Position numbers and translations under genes: made by a program
DNA from: Thermoplasmata archaeon
GTDB taxonomy: Archaea > Thermoplasmatota > Thermoplasmata > Lutacidiplasmatales > UBA184
DNA: 7,899 bases
Reading direction: 5' to 3'
Assembly: GCA_013044425.1 (NCBI GenBank)
Contig: JABEUK010000120.1
Span: 1 to 7,899 of the forward strand
In this document: positions 1 to 5,747 of the stretch, piece by piece
How positions within the stretch are numbered: position 1 is the stretch's first letter
How the letters are laid out: every line of letters starts with the position of its first letter
The notes under the pieces: model-generated
What the model was told of the DNA's origin: nothing
Databases searched by the model: none
The model's input: only the letters and a program-made list of their open reading frames with translations

Positions 1-174
1 ACGGGCATACTTTCCCTAAGGGACCACCAGAATGGGCGCACCATCAGTAGAGGCTACCGATTTCACGTCAGGGGAGCACTGCAAACGTCGAAGTCAGGTT
101 CGAGGCTCGCACGCGGATGGCGGCCCTAAAGGCCCGCAATCCACTCCACGCATTCGTGGCCGGGAATGCCGTGC

Positions 175-840
175 TCACGCGACGCGTCGAGCCCGTACCT
201 TGGCCTTGACTTCTCGGATCGGTATGGTGTCGGCGAGGTTGTAGAATTCTTTCTGGTTCAGCCGTTCGTTTGTCACGCTTTCGAACGGCCTCTCAGCGAC
301 CTTGACGGTTTCAATCAACGTGGGAGCGATGTTCTCACCGTCGACTGTGATTGTCAGCTTCTCCGTTCCATCGAGCCATCGGGTCATGCTCCCGTCCGTC
401 CGTGTGAGTAATGGTCCCGTCATCCCTGCCTTAGATAGCCTCCTTAGTCCCGAATATCTCGCCGCCAAGTCGTAAAGAGCCAGACCCTTTCCGCCTGGTT
501 GGTTCGCGTACCAAGAGAGCGGGTGAGGTAGAAGGTCCGATCCGAGGAGGAATGCCGCATCGACTTCCACCTGCATCGCGACGGAGGCGGTGCTGTAGGT
601 CGGTGCGGCCGTGATGCCGAGGGCCGGAATCACCTGCGCCATCTGATAGGGCTCACCAGAGTACCAGCCCTTCCGGCCAAGGTTCGCCGCATATTCCACC
701 CATTCGATGGGTGTGGCGTCGCCAAGACCTTCCCTTGAGAAGACGATGTATCCGACTACCGGCACGCAAGTTGGAGACCGCCCGGGGTGGGATAGGGCAG
801 CGTCGGAGTACAGGATAGTTGCCGAATCCTCCAGCGTCAT
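175..840 (-). CDS. Unrecognised soluble protein, 221 aa (hypothetical)
   Basis: I do not recognise the family. The reading frame has a natural protein composition and no signal peptide or membrane segment. It opens with an acidic-hydrophobic stretch (ILYSDAAL, residues 9-16) and a second hydrophobic strand (VVGYIVFSR, 28-36). A mid region includes GEPYQMAQV (62-70) and MQVEVDAAFLLGSD (89-102). The C-terminal half contains TRWLDGTEKLTITVDGEN and ends in a basic tail (KAKVRARRVA). The strand-Asp, strand, helix, acidic-strand order is loosely like an RNase H-like fold, but catalytic residues cannot be assigned with confidence. I chose the ATG at 840; an in-frame TTG at 921 would add 27 residues of less protein-like sequence. 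Upstream lie a TATA-like box and a perfect 25-bp palindrome (980-1004), so the gene is probably controlled by a dedicated regulator. Its context is gene-poor and accessory-looking. Confidence 0.7.
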   Translation of the reverse strand: MTLEDSATILYSDAALSHPGRSPTCVPVVGYIVFSREGLGDATPIEWVEYAANLGRKGWYSGEPYQMAQVIPALGITAAPTYSTASVAMQVEVDAAFLLGSDLLPHPLSWYANQPGGKGLALYDLAARYSGLRRLSKAGMTGPLLTRTDGSMTRWLDGTEKLTITVDGENIAPTLIETVKVAERPFESVTNERLNQKEFYNLADTIPIREVKAKVRARRVA

Positions 841-929
841 GCGTGTAGAATGGTAAAGGTTCGATTTGAGGATGTTCGGGCGTCGTTCTGGGATGGAACT
901 GGCCGACGTGGTACGTCCCAAGTTTGCAT
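837..929 (-). CDS. Possible 30-aa leader ORF overlapping the next start codon
   Basis: An ATG at 929-927 opens a 30-codon frame (begins MQTWDVPRR, ends FTILHA). Its TGA (839-837) overlaps the ATG of the downstream unrecognised gene as ATGA, an arrangement typical of translational coupling. It sits between the predicted promoter (TATA-like box 972-980) and that gene, so the transcript would carry it. No ribosome-binding motif is obvious and the peptide resembles no known leader. It may be chance: the overlapping frame on the same strand is also open there from a TTG at 921, and both cannot be the true reading of that stretch. Confidence 0.2.
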   Translation of the reverse strand: MQTWDVPRRPVPSQNDARTSSNRTFTILHA

Positions 930-971
930 CCCGCGATTTGTGACGCCTTTTCTGGACGACCCGAATCCCGC

Positions 972-980
972 GAAAATTAA
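972..980 (-). promoter_or_regulatory. TATA-like box (TTAATTTTC)
   Basis: On the minus strand the A+T-rich string TTAATTTTC stands out in G+C-rich surroundings and directly abuts the palindrome at 980-1004. Archaeal transcription usually starts about 25 bases downstream of the box centre, here near position 949, leaving a leader of about 30 to 110 bases before the TTG (921) or ATG (840) start of the unrecognised gene. The match to the archaeal box A is only approximate. Confidence 0.35.
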
Positions 981-1004
981 CAGTTCCGTTTCAAACGGAA
1001 CTGT
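980..1004. promoter_or_regulatory. Perfect 25-bp palindrome, probable operator
   Basis: The two 12-base arms ACAGTTCCGTTT and AAACGGAACTGT are exact reverse complements around a single central C (992). A perfect palindrome of this length is the usual form of a binding site for a dimeric helix-turn-helix regulator. It abuts the TATA-like box of the minus-strand gene at 175-840, so a bound protein could block or assist TBP/TFB there. A second, imperfect copy lies at 2168-2198 and shares 19 of 20 consecutive central bases. As RNA it would form a 12-bp stem, but a one-base loop is impossible without opening inner pairs and no T tract follows, so a DNA operator is the better reading. Confidence 0.6.
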
Positions 1005-1088
1005 ACCGCTATCGGGCCCACACGACTCTTGAGGGTCTTCTGTAGCATCCCGGGTTCTGAACGCCGATTAGGGACGTCGGAGGGGTGA

Positions 1089-1551
1089 CTACTGCCCACG
1101 AGGTAAAGCTCCCGCCACCCGCACGAATCTCTGCTCAATGGCTGAGAAGCCACAAGCCAATGCTGAGGCATGGATTATGGTGTTAAGGTCACCGCCGAGA
1201 CGCTCTGCGAATCGATCTCCTATTTGTCCCTTCATCGACTTCAGGACCTCCGACCTCTAGTTGGGAGTATCCCAGGTCGTGGACGTACTGGGCGCCTTCC
1301 AATTCATGGAAGTACCGGCAAACCCCACCGAAGTCTCCGTCCATACGAAACTCATCCGCCAGCCCCGACTTTCCAAGGCGTCGGACGTGCGCTACCACCG
1401 ATCCCTCGGCGGCAATCCATTGGGATGCCTTTCGCTGAAAATAGCGCCCGCACGCCGCGAGGTCTGCCCCGTTCGTACCGAATGCTACAGGAGAATAACT
1501 ACCCTGACCCTTCTTTGGGGTCGGGGCACCGATCCCGGGTCGCACGTTCAA
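1089..1551 (-). pseudogene. Probable frame-broken gene remnant, family unknown
   Basis: Two consecutive minus-strand frames have protein-like content and join after one base of frame change. The first runs from 1551 (TTG, directly after an in-frame TGA) through CGRYFQRKASQWIAAEG, GLADEFRMDGDFGG and RYFHELEGAQYVHDLGYSQLE (near 1255). It then degrades into an Arg/Ser-rich tail ending at 1189. The second is open from 1256, includes an ATG at 1235-1233, reads MKGQIGDRFAERLGGDL, NTIIHASALACGFSAIEQRF, and stops at TAG 1091-1089. A single indel near 1250 would fuse them into roughly 150 residues. A third fragment (RALSILSDRRGFLMEEGD, about 1610-1554) upstream suggests another frame change near 1553. 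It could be a decayed gene, or intact with sequencing errors. Overlapping plus-strand frames are Arg/Ser/Pro-rich and look like shadows. Confidence 0.35.
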
Positions 1552-1760
1552 TCACCTTCTTCCATCAGAAACCCTCGTCGGTCGGAGAGAATGGAAAGGG
1601 CTCGGAGAGTTACAGCACCGAACCTGTGAAAGGTCCGGAGCGTTAAGAGTACCGTCCGACTCTGCTTCCGTGAATAGTTCTGCTACCCATGGCCGGAATC
1701 AGCGGAGGGGGAAGAGCCCCTATCGGACTTACAACGATGCGGGGAACGACCCTGGCCGAC

Positions 1761-1994
1761 ATGAACCGTGGACGGGTGCGAGGTTGGGCACTCATCGGCT
1801 CCGGGGTCCTTGTCGTCTTGGCGGTGCTCTCGTGGCCAGACCTCGCTTGGGTACTGGTGTCCGCCGGGCTCGCGGCCGGCCTCGCACTCTTCACGCTTTG
1901 GATCCATCTCTCACTCCCCGACGCCGAAACAGAAGGTGATTCGGACGCGGAGATGACCGAGCCTGCGGACCTCACTACAGGGGAGCGCGACTAG
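1761..1994 (+). CDS. Small two-helix membrane protein, 77 aa
   Basis: The protein starts with a basic stretch (N2 R3 G4 R5 V6 R7), followed by two hydrophobic helices, roughly residues 9-25 (WALIGSGVLVVLAVLSW) and 28-51 (LAWVLVSAGLAAGLALFTLW and on). They are split by a Pro-Asp turn, forming a helical hairpin. The positive N-terminus predicts both ends in the cytoplasm. The tail from residue 54 is strongly acidic (DAETEGDSDAEMTEPAD). No family is recognisable; such proteins are common as membrane anchors or partners of neighbouring systems. I chose the ATG at 1761 because it places the basic residues just before helix 1; in-frame ATGs at 1737 and 1689 are possible. A weak TTACAA string at 1729-1734 would fit a near-leaderless start at 1761. 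It has no close gene partner on its strand. Confidence 0.6.
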   Translation: MNRGRVRGWALIGSGVLVVLAVLSWPDLAWVLVSAGLAAGLALFTLWIHLSLPDAETEGDSDAEMTEPADLTTGERD

Positions 1995-2167
1995 GTTCCG
2001 GCGCGAGATCGTGAGGGGGGAATCCGGGTCTCCTGCCTTACGACGTCATTTGGCCCCGGGCGCCGGCGGCATCGGCCACCGACCAACCTCAATCCAGAAA
2101 CAGGGGCCCAGACCCCTGACAGGGAACTTCGCAAGCCGAGTCGAATCCTCCGCGATAGGGAGGGTAC

Positions 2168-2198
2168 GTTACAAAGCCGTTTCAAACAGAACTGTAAC
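2168..2198. promoter_or_regulatory. Imperfect 31-bp palindrome related to the 980-1004 site
   Basis: Arms of 15 bases flank a central C (2183). GTTACA...TGTAAC at the outer ends and GTTT/AAAC at the core are perfect, with 4 mismatches of 15 between. The string CCGTTTCAAACAGAACTGTA (2177-2196) differs from 986-1005 at one base of 20. The right arm is the better half-site; the left arm carries AAG where the other half-sites have GTT. It lies upstream of a region with no clear gene, so its target is unclear. Confidence 0.5.
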
Positions 2199-2514
2199 AT
2201 TGTCGTGACTTCACGAGGGGAGGTGACTCGCGCGGCCAGGAGATCAACACGGCCACCGACACGTGCGGTCCCCGGGGTTCGGTCGTACCCGCCGCCGAGC
2301 TTTCATGACTCGCGCGATCCGAAGGGTCCCTCTCCTCGTTCGCGCGTCCCCTCGATCACCCCGACGCGCCGCCACCCATGGTTATCTCTTACTGACAGCG
2401 TAGGTCGGCGGCGATCCAGATGCCGGGTGAGGAGTGACGGTCGGCGTGTATCGTATTCACGGCCGGCCCCAGGTGGGAGGGAAGCGACAGTGGCGGAGCA
2501 TAGATAATCCTACA

Positions 2515-2541
2515 ACCGAGGGAACGACCGAGGGACCCTCG
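2515..2541. repeat. Short tandem repeat with an internal palindrome
   Basis: ACCGAGGGA occurs twice with a 12-base period (2515-2523 and 2527-2535). The second copy begins the 13-bp palindrome CGAGGGACCCTCG (2529-2541; arms of six around an A). The array has only two units, so chance or a local duplication is likely; a small regulatory site is possible. Confidence 0.3.
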
Positions 2542-2572
2542 AGCCGCCGTCGCGACGATCGTGGAGGGTAGT

Positions 2573-2707
2573 ATGACCGTCCGGAAAGCGACCATGGTTC
2601 AAGAGGCAGGACGGAGGAAACCGATGATCCGAGGGTGTAACCTGGCGTTTGGATCGACCGATGGACGAGGGGCAGCGAGGCGTTCCTGGACCACTAGACC
2701 TTGCTAG
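2573..2707 (+). CDS. Possible 44-aa basic peptide
   Basis: An ATG at 2573 is preceded by GGAGG (2563-2567) with a five-base spacer, one of the best ribosome-binding motifs in the window. The 44 codons give a basic peptide (starts MTVRKATMVQEAGRRK, ends SWTTRPC) with two Cys and no recognisable domain, stopping at TAG 2705-2707, 30 bases before the SRPBCC start. The motif argues for it; the Arg-rich, shadow-like composition argues against. Confidence 0.2.
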   Translation: MTVRKATMVQEAGRRKPMIRGCNLAFGSTDGRGAARRSWTTRPC

Positions 2708-2720
2708 TCCGTTTAGCCCC

Positions 2721-2734
2721 CGGGAAAGATCCCG
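2721..2734. promoter_or_regulatory. Short inverted repeat just before the SRPBCC start
   Basis: CGGGA AAGA TCCCG forms a 5-bp stem with a four-base loop ending three bases before the ATG at 2738. A weak A+T-richer string (GTTTAG, 2711-2716) lies about 24 bases before that ATG, where a box A would sit for a leaderless transcript. In that case the repeat would overlap the transcription start as DNA and would not be part of the mRNA. Both elements are weak. Confidence 0.2.
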
Positions 2735-2737
2735 AAC

Positions 2738-3193
2738 ATGATGACGCGCACCAAGACGCGGACGATTCGGCTGCAGATCTTCACTCAAACCTCCCCTAAG
2801 AGTGCCTTCAAGGCGATCTCCGAGCCCGAGCTTCTCAAGCGCTGGTTGCTGGACGGTGCGAGCCTATCCCTCCGCCGAGGCGGCAGTTACTCGTTCACTT
2901 GGGTCGGCGGCCCGACCCACGCGGGCCACGTGCTCGAGTTCGTCCCCGGGAAACAGATCACCCTGACCTGGCAGTGGCCCGGGCAGGAGGATCTGCTCGT
3001 GACCAGGCTGAAGCTGGAGGTTGAGCCCAAGAACGCCGGAACCGTGGTGAGGCTCACGCACTCGGGCTTTCCGAAGCAGGAGCGATGGGTCGATCTCTAC
3101 GGCGGGTCCATCCAAGGATGGACGTACTTCCTGATGAACCTCAAGTCCGTCCTGGATCACGGTCAGGACTTGCGATCGCAGTACGACTGGTAG
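2738..3193 (+). CDS. AHSA1/SRPBCC (START/Bet v1-like) domain protein, 151 aa
   Basis: This is a single-domain member of the SRPBCC superfamily, in the group related to the C-terminal domain of the Hsp90 activator Aha1, a helix-grip fold with a deep hydrophobic cavity. Visible family signatures are the N-terminal strand and helix with 'A..AISEPELLKRWL' (near residues 25-37), GGSYSFTWVGG in the middle, 'H.L.FVPGKQITLTWQWPG' around 62-83, the late strand VRLTHSGFP, and the terminal helix 'GWTYFLMNLKSVLDHG'. Length is normal for the family and there is no signal peptide. Members bind small hydrophobic ligands or assist stress responses; the ligand cannot be predicted. Two adjacent ATGs (2738, 2741) could start it. 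It is convergent with the ABC permease gene, and a stem-loop follows its stop codon. Confidence 0.88.
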   Translation: MMTRTKTRTIRLQIFTQTSPKSAFKAISEPELLKRWLLDGASLSLRRGGSYSFTWVGGPTHAGHVLEFVPGKQITLTWQWPGQEDLLVTRLKLEVEPKNAGTVVRLTHSGFPKQERWVDLYGGSIQGWTYFLMNLKSVLDHGQDLRSQYDW

Positions 3194-3196
3194 GAA

Positions 3197-3231
3197 CTCT
3201 GCTCGGGCCTGGAAGGGGTGCCGAGGCAGAG
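3197..3231. terminator. Stem-loop after the SRPBCC gene, candidate 3'-end structure
   Basis: CTCTGCTCGG (3197-3206) pairs with CCGAGGCAGAG (3221-3231) as a 10-bp stem with one bulged base around a 14-base loop, starting four bases after the SRPBCC stop. It lies in the gap between two convergent genes. No T tract follows on either strand, so it is not a standard intrinsic terminator; it could protect or define the 3' end of either transcript. Confidence 0.3.
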
Positions 3232-3329
3232 CCCGGGGGTCTTGGAGGATGCGGCGCGGACCGACGATCGCCGCGGAAACTTCCCGAGAACGTGCCGGCC
3301 CGTTTCCGGCGAAGAGGAGCGGCTGCCTC

Positions 3330-4103
3330 TCACTGGATCGGCCCAAGCTCCATGGTCCGGAACCCCCAGATGGCCGCCCCGAAGGCGACCACGGCCAGCG
3401 CGCCGAGCACTCCGAGCGACTCCAGATCGGCGATCCCCAGCGTGCCGCCGAACGCGTCCCGGATCGTGTCCGCGGCGTAGGTGAGCGGGTTGACGTAGAA
3501 GACCACCGCGAGGGCCTTCGGGGTGTTCGAGGTGATGGGGTAATAGACGGTGGAGAGGAAGATGACGAACAGCTGGAGGAACGACTGGATGGTGAAGTAG
3601 GCGTTCGCCGAGCGCAGCCGGGTCCCGAGTGCGATCAGGAGCCCCGCGAAGAAGACGCTCCCGAGGGCGACAGTGAGCAGGACCGTGGCCACGCCCAGCG
3701 GGGAGAGCGATGGGATGCCGATGAACGGGAGCCCGACCAGCATCATGATGCCGACTCCCACGAGCGCAAAGAGGAGCGTGGTGAGCACGAGTCCACCGAG
3801 GTACTCGGAGCGGCGGAAGGGTCCCGAGAAGATCTGCTCCACCATCGCCCATCGGCGATCGAGCCAGAACAGGTTCCCCGAGACCACCCCTCCGGTGATC
3901 ATCTGGAAGGCGATCATCCCGGGGACCAGGAACGCCGTGTACGATCCCCCGCCGGTCACGTTGGTGGAAATGATCGAACTGAACATCGTGCCGAGGACGA
4001 CGATCGTGATGACCGGTTGGCCGAAGCGAATGATGATGGTCAGGGGGTCCAGATTCGACGCGAAGTTCCGAACCACCAGCCGGAGTAGCGGCGGAAGTTT
4101 CAC
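3330..4103 (-). CDS. ABC-2 type exporter permease, 257 aa
   Basis: This is the membrane subunit of an ABC-2 exporter of the DrrB/NodJ type. It acts in the cytoplasmic membrane with the ATPase encoded immediately upstream. About six membrane segments are visible: near residues 28-46, 56-76, 105-125, 136-159, 172-188 and 230-248. The family signatures are the N-terminal amphipathic segment leading to 'P...I..LGTMFSSII', 'Y..FLVPGMIAFQMI' (55-69) and NPLTYAADTIR (205-215). The length is usual for the family. The GTG at 4103 was chosen because it overlaps the ATPase stop as GTGA, implying translational coupling; the frame stays open far upstream, but that part is a shadow of the ATPase gene. The substrate is unknown; relatives export drugs, polysaccharides or lipids. 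Confidence 0.9.
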   Translation of the reverse strand: MKLPPLLRLVVRNFASNLDPLTIIIRFGQPVITIVVLGTMFSSIISTNVTGGGSYTAFLVPGMIAFQMITGGVVSGNLFWLDRRWAMVEQIFSGPFRRSEYLGGLVLTTLLFALVGVGIMMLVGLPFIGIPSLSPLGVATVLLTVALGSVFFAGLLIALGTRLRSANAYFTIQSFLQLFVIFLSTVYYPITSNTPKALAVVFYVNPLTYAADTIRDAFGGTLGIADLESLGVLGALAVVAFGAAIWGFRTMELGPIQ

Positions 4104-5149
4104 GTGAGACCCCCGATGCGTCCCGGGGGGAGTGCGCCGGAGGGTCGGAGGCGCCCCTTCGCCTCGTCGGTAGGGGTCGAATCGAGGTCGCCGATCATCC
4201 CGAGGAATGCGGCCTCGAGCGTCGCTTCCTCCACGGACATCCGCTCGAGCTCGAGCGAGTGGGACTGGGCCCAGTGGCTGAGCCACGGCAGCAACTCTTC
4301 GGCATGCGGTGCCAAGAACGCGACCTTCGTCTCCGGGGCGCCGAGGTCCTCGACCCGTTCCAGAAGAACGGCACCGCGGGCTTCGAGCTCGCGCGCGAGC
4401 TCCGTGCGCACTTCGGGCGCGGGCGGGGCGGTGAACGTGACCGATACTTCTCGCGCTCCGGCGTGCTTGCGCTTGAGCTCCTCGGCGGTGTCCAGGGCGA
4501 GGAGCTGACCGAGGTGGAACACCGCGATCCGGTCGCACAGCATGTCGGCTTCGTGGAGGATGTGCGTTGTGAACACGATCGATAAACCGTGCCGGGCCCG
4601 CTCCTTCAGATAGCGCAGGATCCGGCGTCGCGCGATCGCGTCCAAGCCGACGGTCGGTTCGTCCAGGAACAGGATCTCCATGTCGTGCATGAGCTCTCGC
4701 GCCACCTGGAAGCGGCGACGTTCTCCACCCGAGAGGGCCCACGGTTTGCGACGCCGAGCCTCGCCGAGCTCGAAGAGCTCGATCATCTCCTCGGCCCGGG
4801 TCTTGGCCACCTCCCGAGGTACGCCCCAGAGAAACGCGTAGAGCGTGAGATTCCGTTCGACCGTTACGAAGTCGAGCGACTCAGCCTGAAGCACCACCCC
4901 GAGACGGGAGCGGAGAGCGCGCCCACCGTACCGGACATCCTGACCTAGAACGACGGCCGTTCCTTCGGTCGGAGGCAGTAGGGTCGTGAGGAGTCGTACG
5001 GTGGTGGTCTTGCCCGCGCCGTTGCGACCGAGCAGCCCCAACACCTCTCCCCGATGCAAATCGATGTCGAGGTGTCGGATGGCGAACCGCCCCGGAGCGT
5101 ACGCGTATCCGAGATCGAAGGTCTCCAAGGCAATCTGATCGGAAGGCAT
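4100..5149 (-). CDS. ABC-2 exporter ATPase (DrrA-like), 349 aa
   Basis: This is the ATP-hydrolysing subunit that drives the adjacent permease. All nucleotide-binding motifs are present: Walker A GRNGAGKT (41-48), Q-loop Gln near 88, signature LSGGE (139-143), Walker B ILFLDEP (159-165), D-loop GLD (168-170) and H-loop His196 in FTTHILHEAD. The LSGGERRR signature and the roughly 120-residue extension after the nucleotide-binding domain are typical of DrrA/CcmA-like exporters; the extension ends with 'SVEEATLEAAFLGMIG', the usual C-terminal motif. About 25 further residues (to GGLT) follow, overlapping the permease start. The ATG at 5149 fits the family's N-terminus; an ATG at 5194 would add 15 residues. 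No clear box A or ribosome-binding site decides between them. The gene is divergent from the zinc-ribbon gene. Confidence 0.92.
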   Translation of the reverse strand: MPSDQIALETFDLGYAYAPGRFAIRHLDIDLHRGEVLGLLGRNGAGKTTTVRLLTTLLPPTEGTAVVLGQDVRYGGRALRSRLGVVLQAESLDFVTVERNLTLYAFLWGVPREVAKTRAEEMIELFELGEARRRKPWALSGGERRRFQVARELMHDMEILFLDEPTVGLDAIARRRILRYLKERARHGLSIVFTTHILHEADMLCDRIAVFHLGQLLALDTAEELKRKHAGAREVSVTFTAPPAPEVRTELARELEARGAVLLERVEDLGAPETKVAFLAPHAEELLPWLSHWAQSHSLELERMSVEEATLEAAFLGMIGDLDSTPTDEAKGRLRPSGALPPGRIGGLT

Positions 5150-5339
5150 GGTCGTTCGGTAGCCTGCGGCGAATCCCGCGCTCGACTTGACCATTTCGAA
5201 GCCGGAGCACGGAGCGCCTCCGCGCCGCTAGAATCGCTTCCGGCTCCGCCGTGGTGCCTTCAAGGTTGGAGGTCTCGCTTCACGGGATTTCCGTTGTCGG
5301 TAAGTACGGGCGACGCGGTAGCCTTTGCCGGAGCATCCC

Positions 5340-5657
5340 ATGTACTGCGCTCACTGCGGAGCCGCGCTTCCCGAAGGAACCAACGTCTGCACGTCCTGCG
5401 GGGTCGCTTCGAGCACGTCGGTGCCCGGCAGTCCGAAGGCCAACTCCTCGGACCCCATCGACGAGGTCCTCCAAGAGACCAAGAAGGCGGTGAGGGAGCT
5501 CGCCAGCGCGACCGCGAAGCTCTCGAAGCAGGTGGCTGCGCACGCCGACGCCCTGGCGAAAGATCCGTCGGGTACCACGAGGAAAGGCCTCGACCATCTG
5601 AAGCGGGACATCCACTCGCTCGTCGACGACGTCTCGGATGCTCTGAAGAAGCTGTAG
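5340..5657 (+). CDS. Zinc-ribbon protein with helical tail, 105 aa
   Basis: The N-terminus MYCAHCG...NVCTSCG carries two CxxC knuckles (Cys3, Cys6 and a second pair about 15 residues on), a compact zinc ribbon like those at the start of many small archaeal proteins. A Ser/Pro/Gly-rich linker (about 25-43) follows. The rest, from SSDPIDEVLQETKK to the end (DDVSDALKKL), is hydrophilic, rich in Ala, Lys and Asp, and predicted helical with coiled-coil character; there is no membrane segment. Such proteins are thought to mediate nucleic-acid or protein contacts; no enzymatic role is suggested. The ATG at 5340 is chosen because the ribbon normally begins at this Met; a TTG at 5325 is in frame. It is divergent from the ABC exporter and 90 bases upstream of the SDR gene, with which it may form an operon. 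Confidence 0.85.
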   Translation: MYCAHCGAALPEGTNVCTSCGVASSTSVPGSPKANSSDPIDEVLQETKKAVRELASATAKLSKQVAAHADALAKDPSGTTRKGLDHLKRDIHSLVDDVSDALKKL

Positions 5658-5729
5658 GGCCGCGCTCGCGACCCGGTCGCACCGCGCGTTCGACGGACCG
5701 GCCCCGCGTTCCCAACAGGCCATCTCCTT

Positions 5730-5735
5730 GGAGGG
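5730..5735 (+). promoter_or_regulatory. Ribosome-binding site GGAGGG before the SDR gene
   Basis: GGAGGG lies 12 bases before the GTG start at 5748. The 90-base gap after the zinc-ribbon gene has no A+T-rich box, so the SDR gene is probably the second gene of a transcript and is translated from this element. An ATG at 5737 lies closer but in another frame with no protein-like product. Confidence 0.45.
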
Positions 5736-5747
5736 AATGGCCCGGTC

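Larger units (their letters stand above)
1995..2737. other. Long stretch without a convincing gene
   Basis: About 740 bases separate the membrane-protein gene from the SRPBCC gene. All longer frames here are Arg/Pro/Ser-rich and look like noise. What can be seen is the imperfect palindrome at 2168-2198, a twofold 12-base tandem repeat at 2515-2538 with a 13-bp palindrome inside it, and a short ORF with a good ribosome-binding motif at 2573-2707. No tRNA, rRNA or recognisable conserved RNA was found by eye. The length and lack of coding fit accessory or decayed DNA, or an unrecognised RNA gene. Confidence 0.5.

Noticed and set aside
7..27. Short inverted repeat TCCCT-A-AGGGA near the left edge
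   Set aside because: Arms of five bases in sequence without nearby gene starts; too short to support a call.
1170..1646. Open plus-strand frame of 158 codons
   Set aside because: Arg/Ser/Pro/Gly-rich composition without hydrophobic pattern; the minus-strand frames opposite are more protein-like.
2130..2165. tRNA-like T-arm string GAGTCGAATCCTC
   Set aside because: Stem is only three pairs, and no acceptor, anticodon or D arm can be built around it.
980..2198. CRISPR array suggested by palindromic repeat-like motifs
   Set aside because: Only two copies 1.19 kb apart, with no regular spacers and no cas genes; kept only as an isolated-repeat possibility.
2205..2507. Open plus-strand frame of 100 codons in the non-coding stretch
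   Set aside because: Almost entirely Arg, Pro and Ser, as expected for a chance frame in G+C-rich DNA.
2389..2595. Open minus-strand frame of 68 codons
   Set aside because: No ribosome-binding site, no recognisable domain, low-complexity look; not distinguishable from chance.
3249..4088. Long plus-strand frame opposite the ABC permease
   Set aside because: Glu/Arg/Asp-rich mirror of a hydrophobic gene; the minus strand carries an unmistakable ABC-2 permease.
4104..4742. Upstream extension of the permease frame to 470 codons
   Set aside because: Overlaps the ATPase gene, Arg/Pro/Gly-rich, and the GTG at 4103 gives a permease of normal length.
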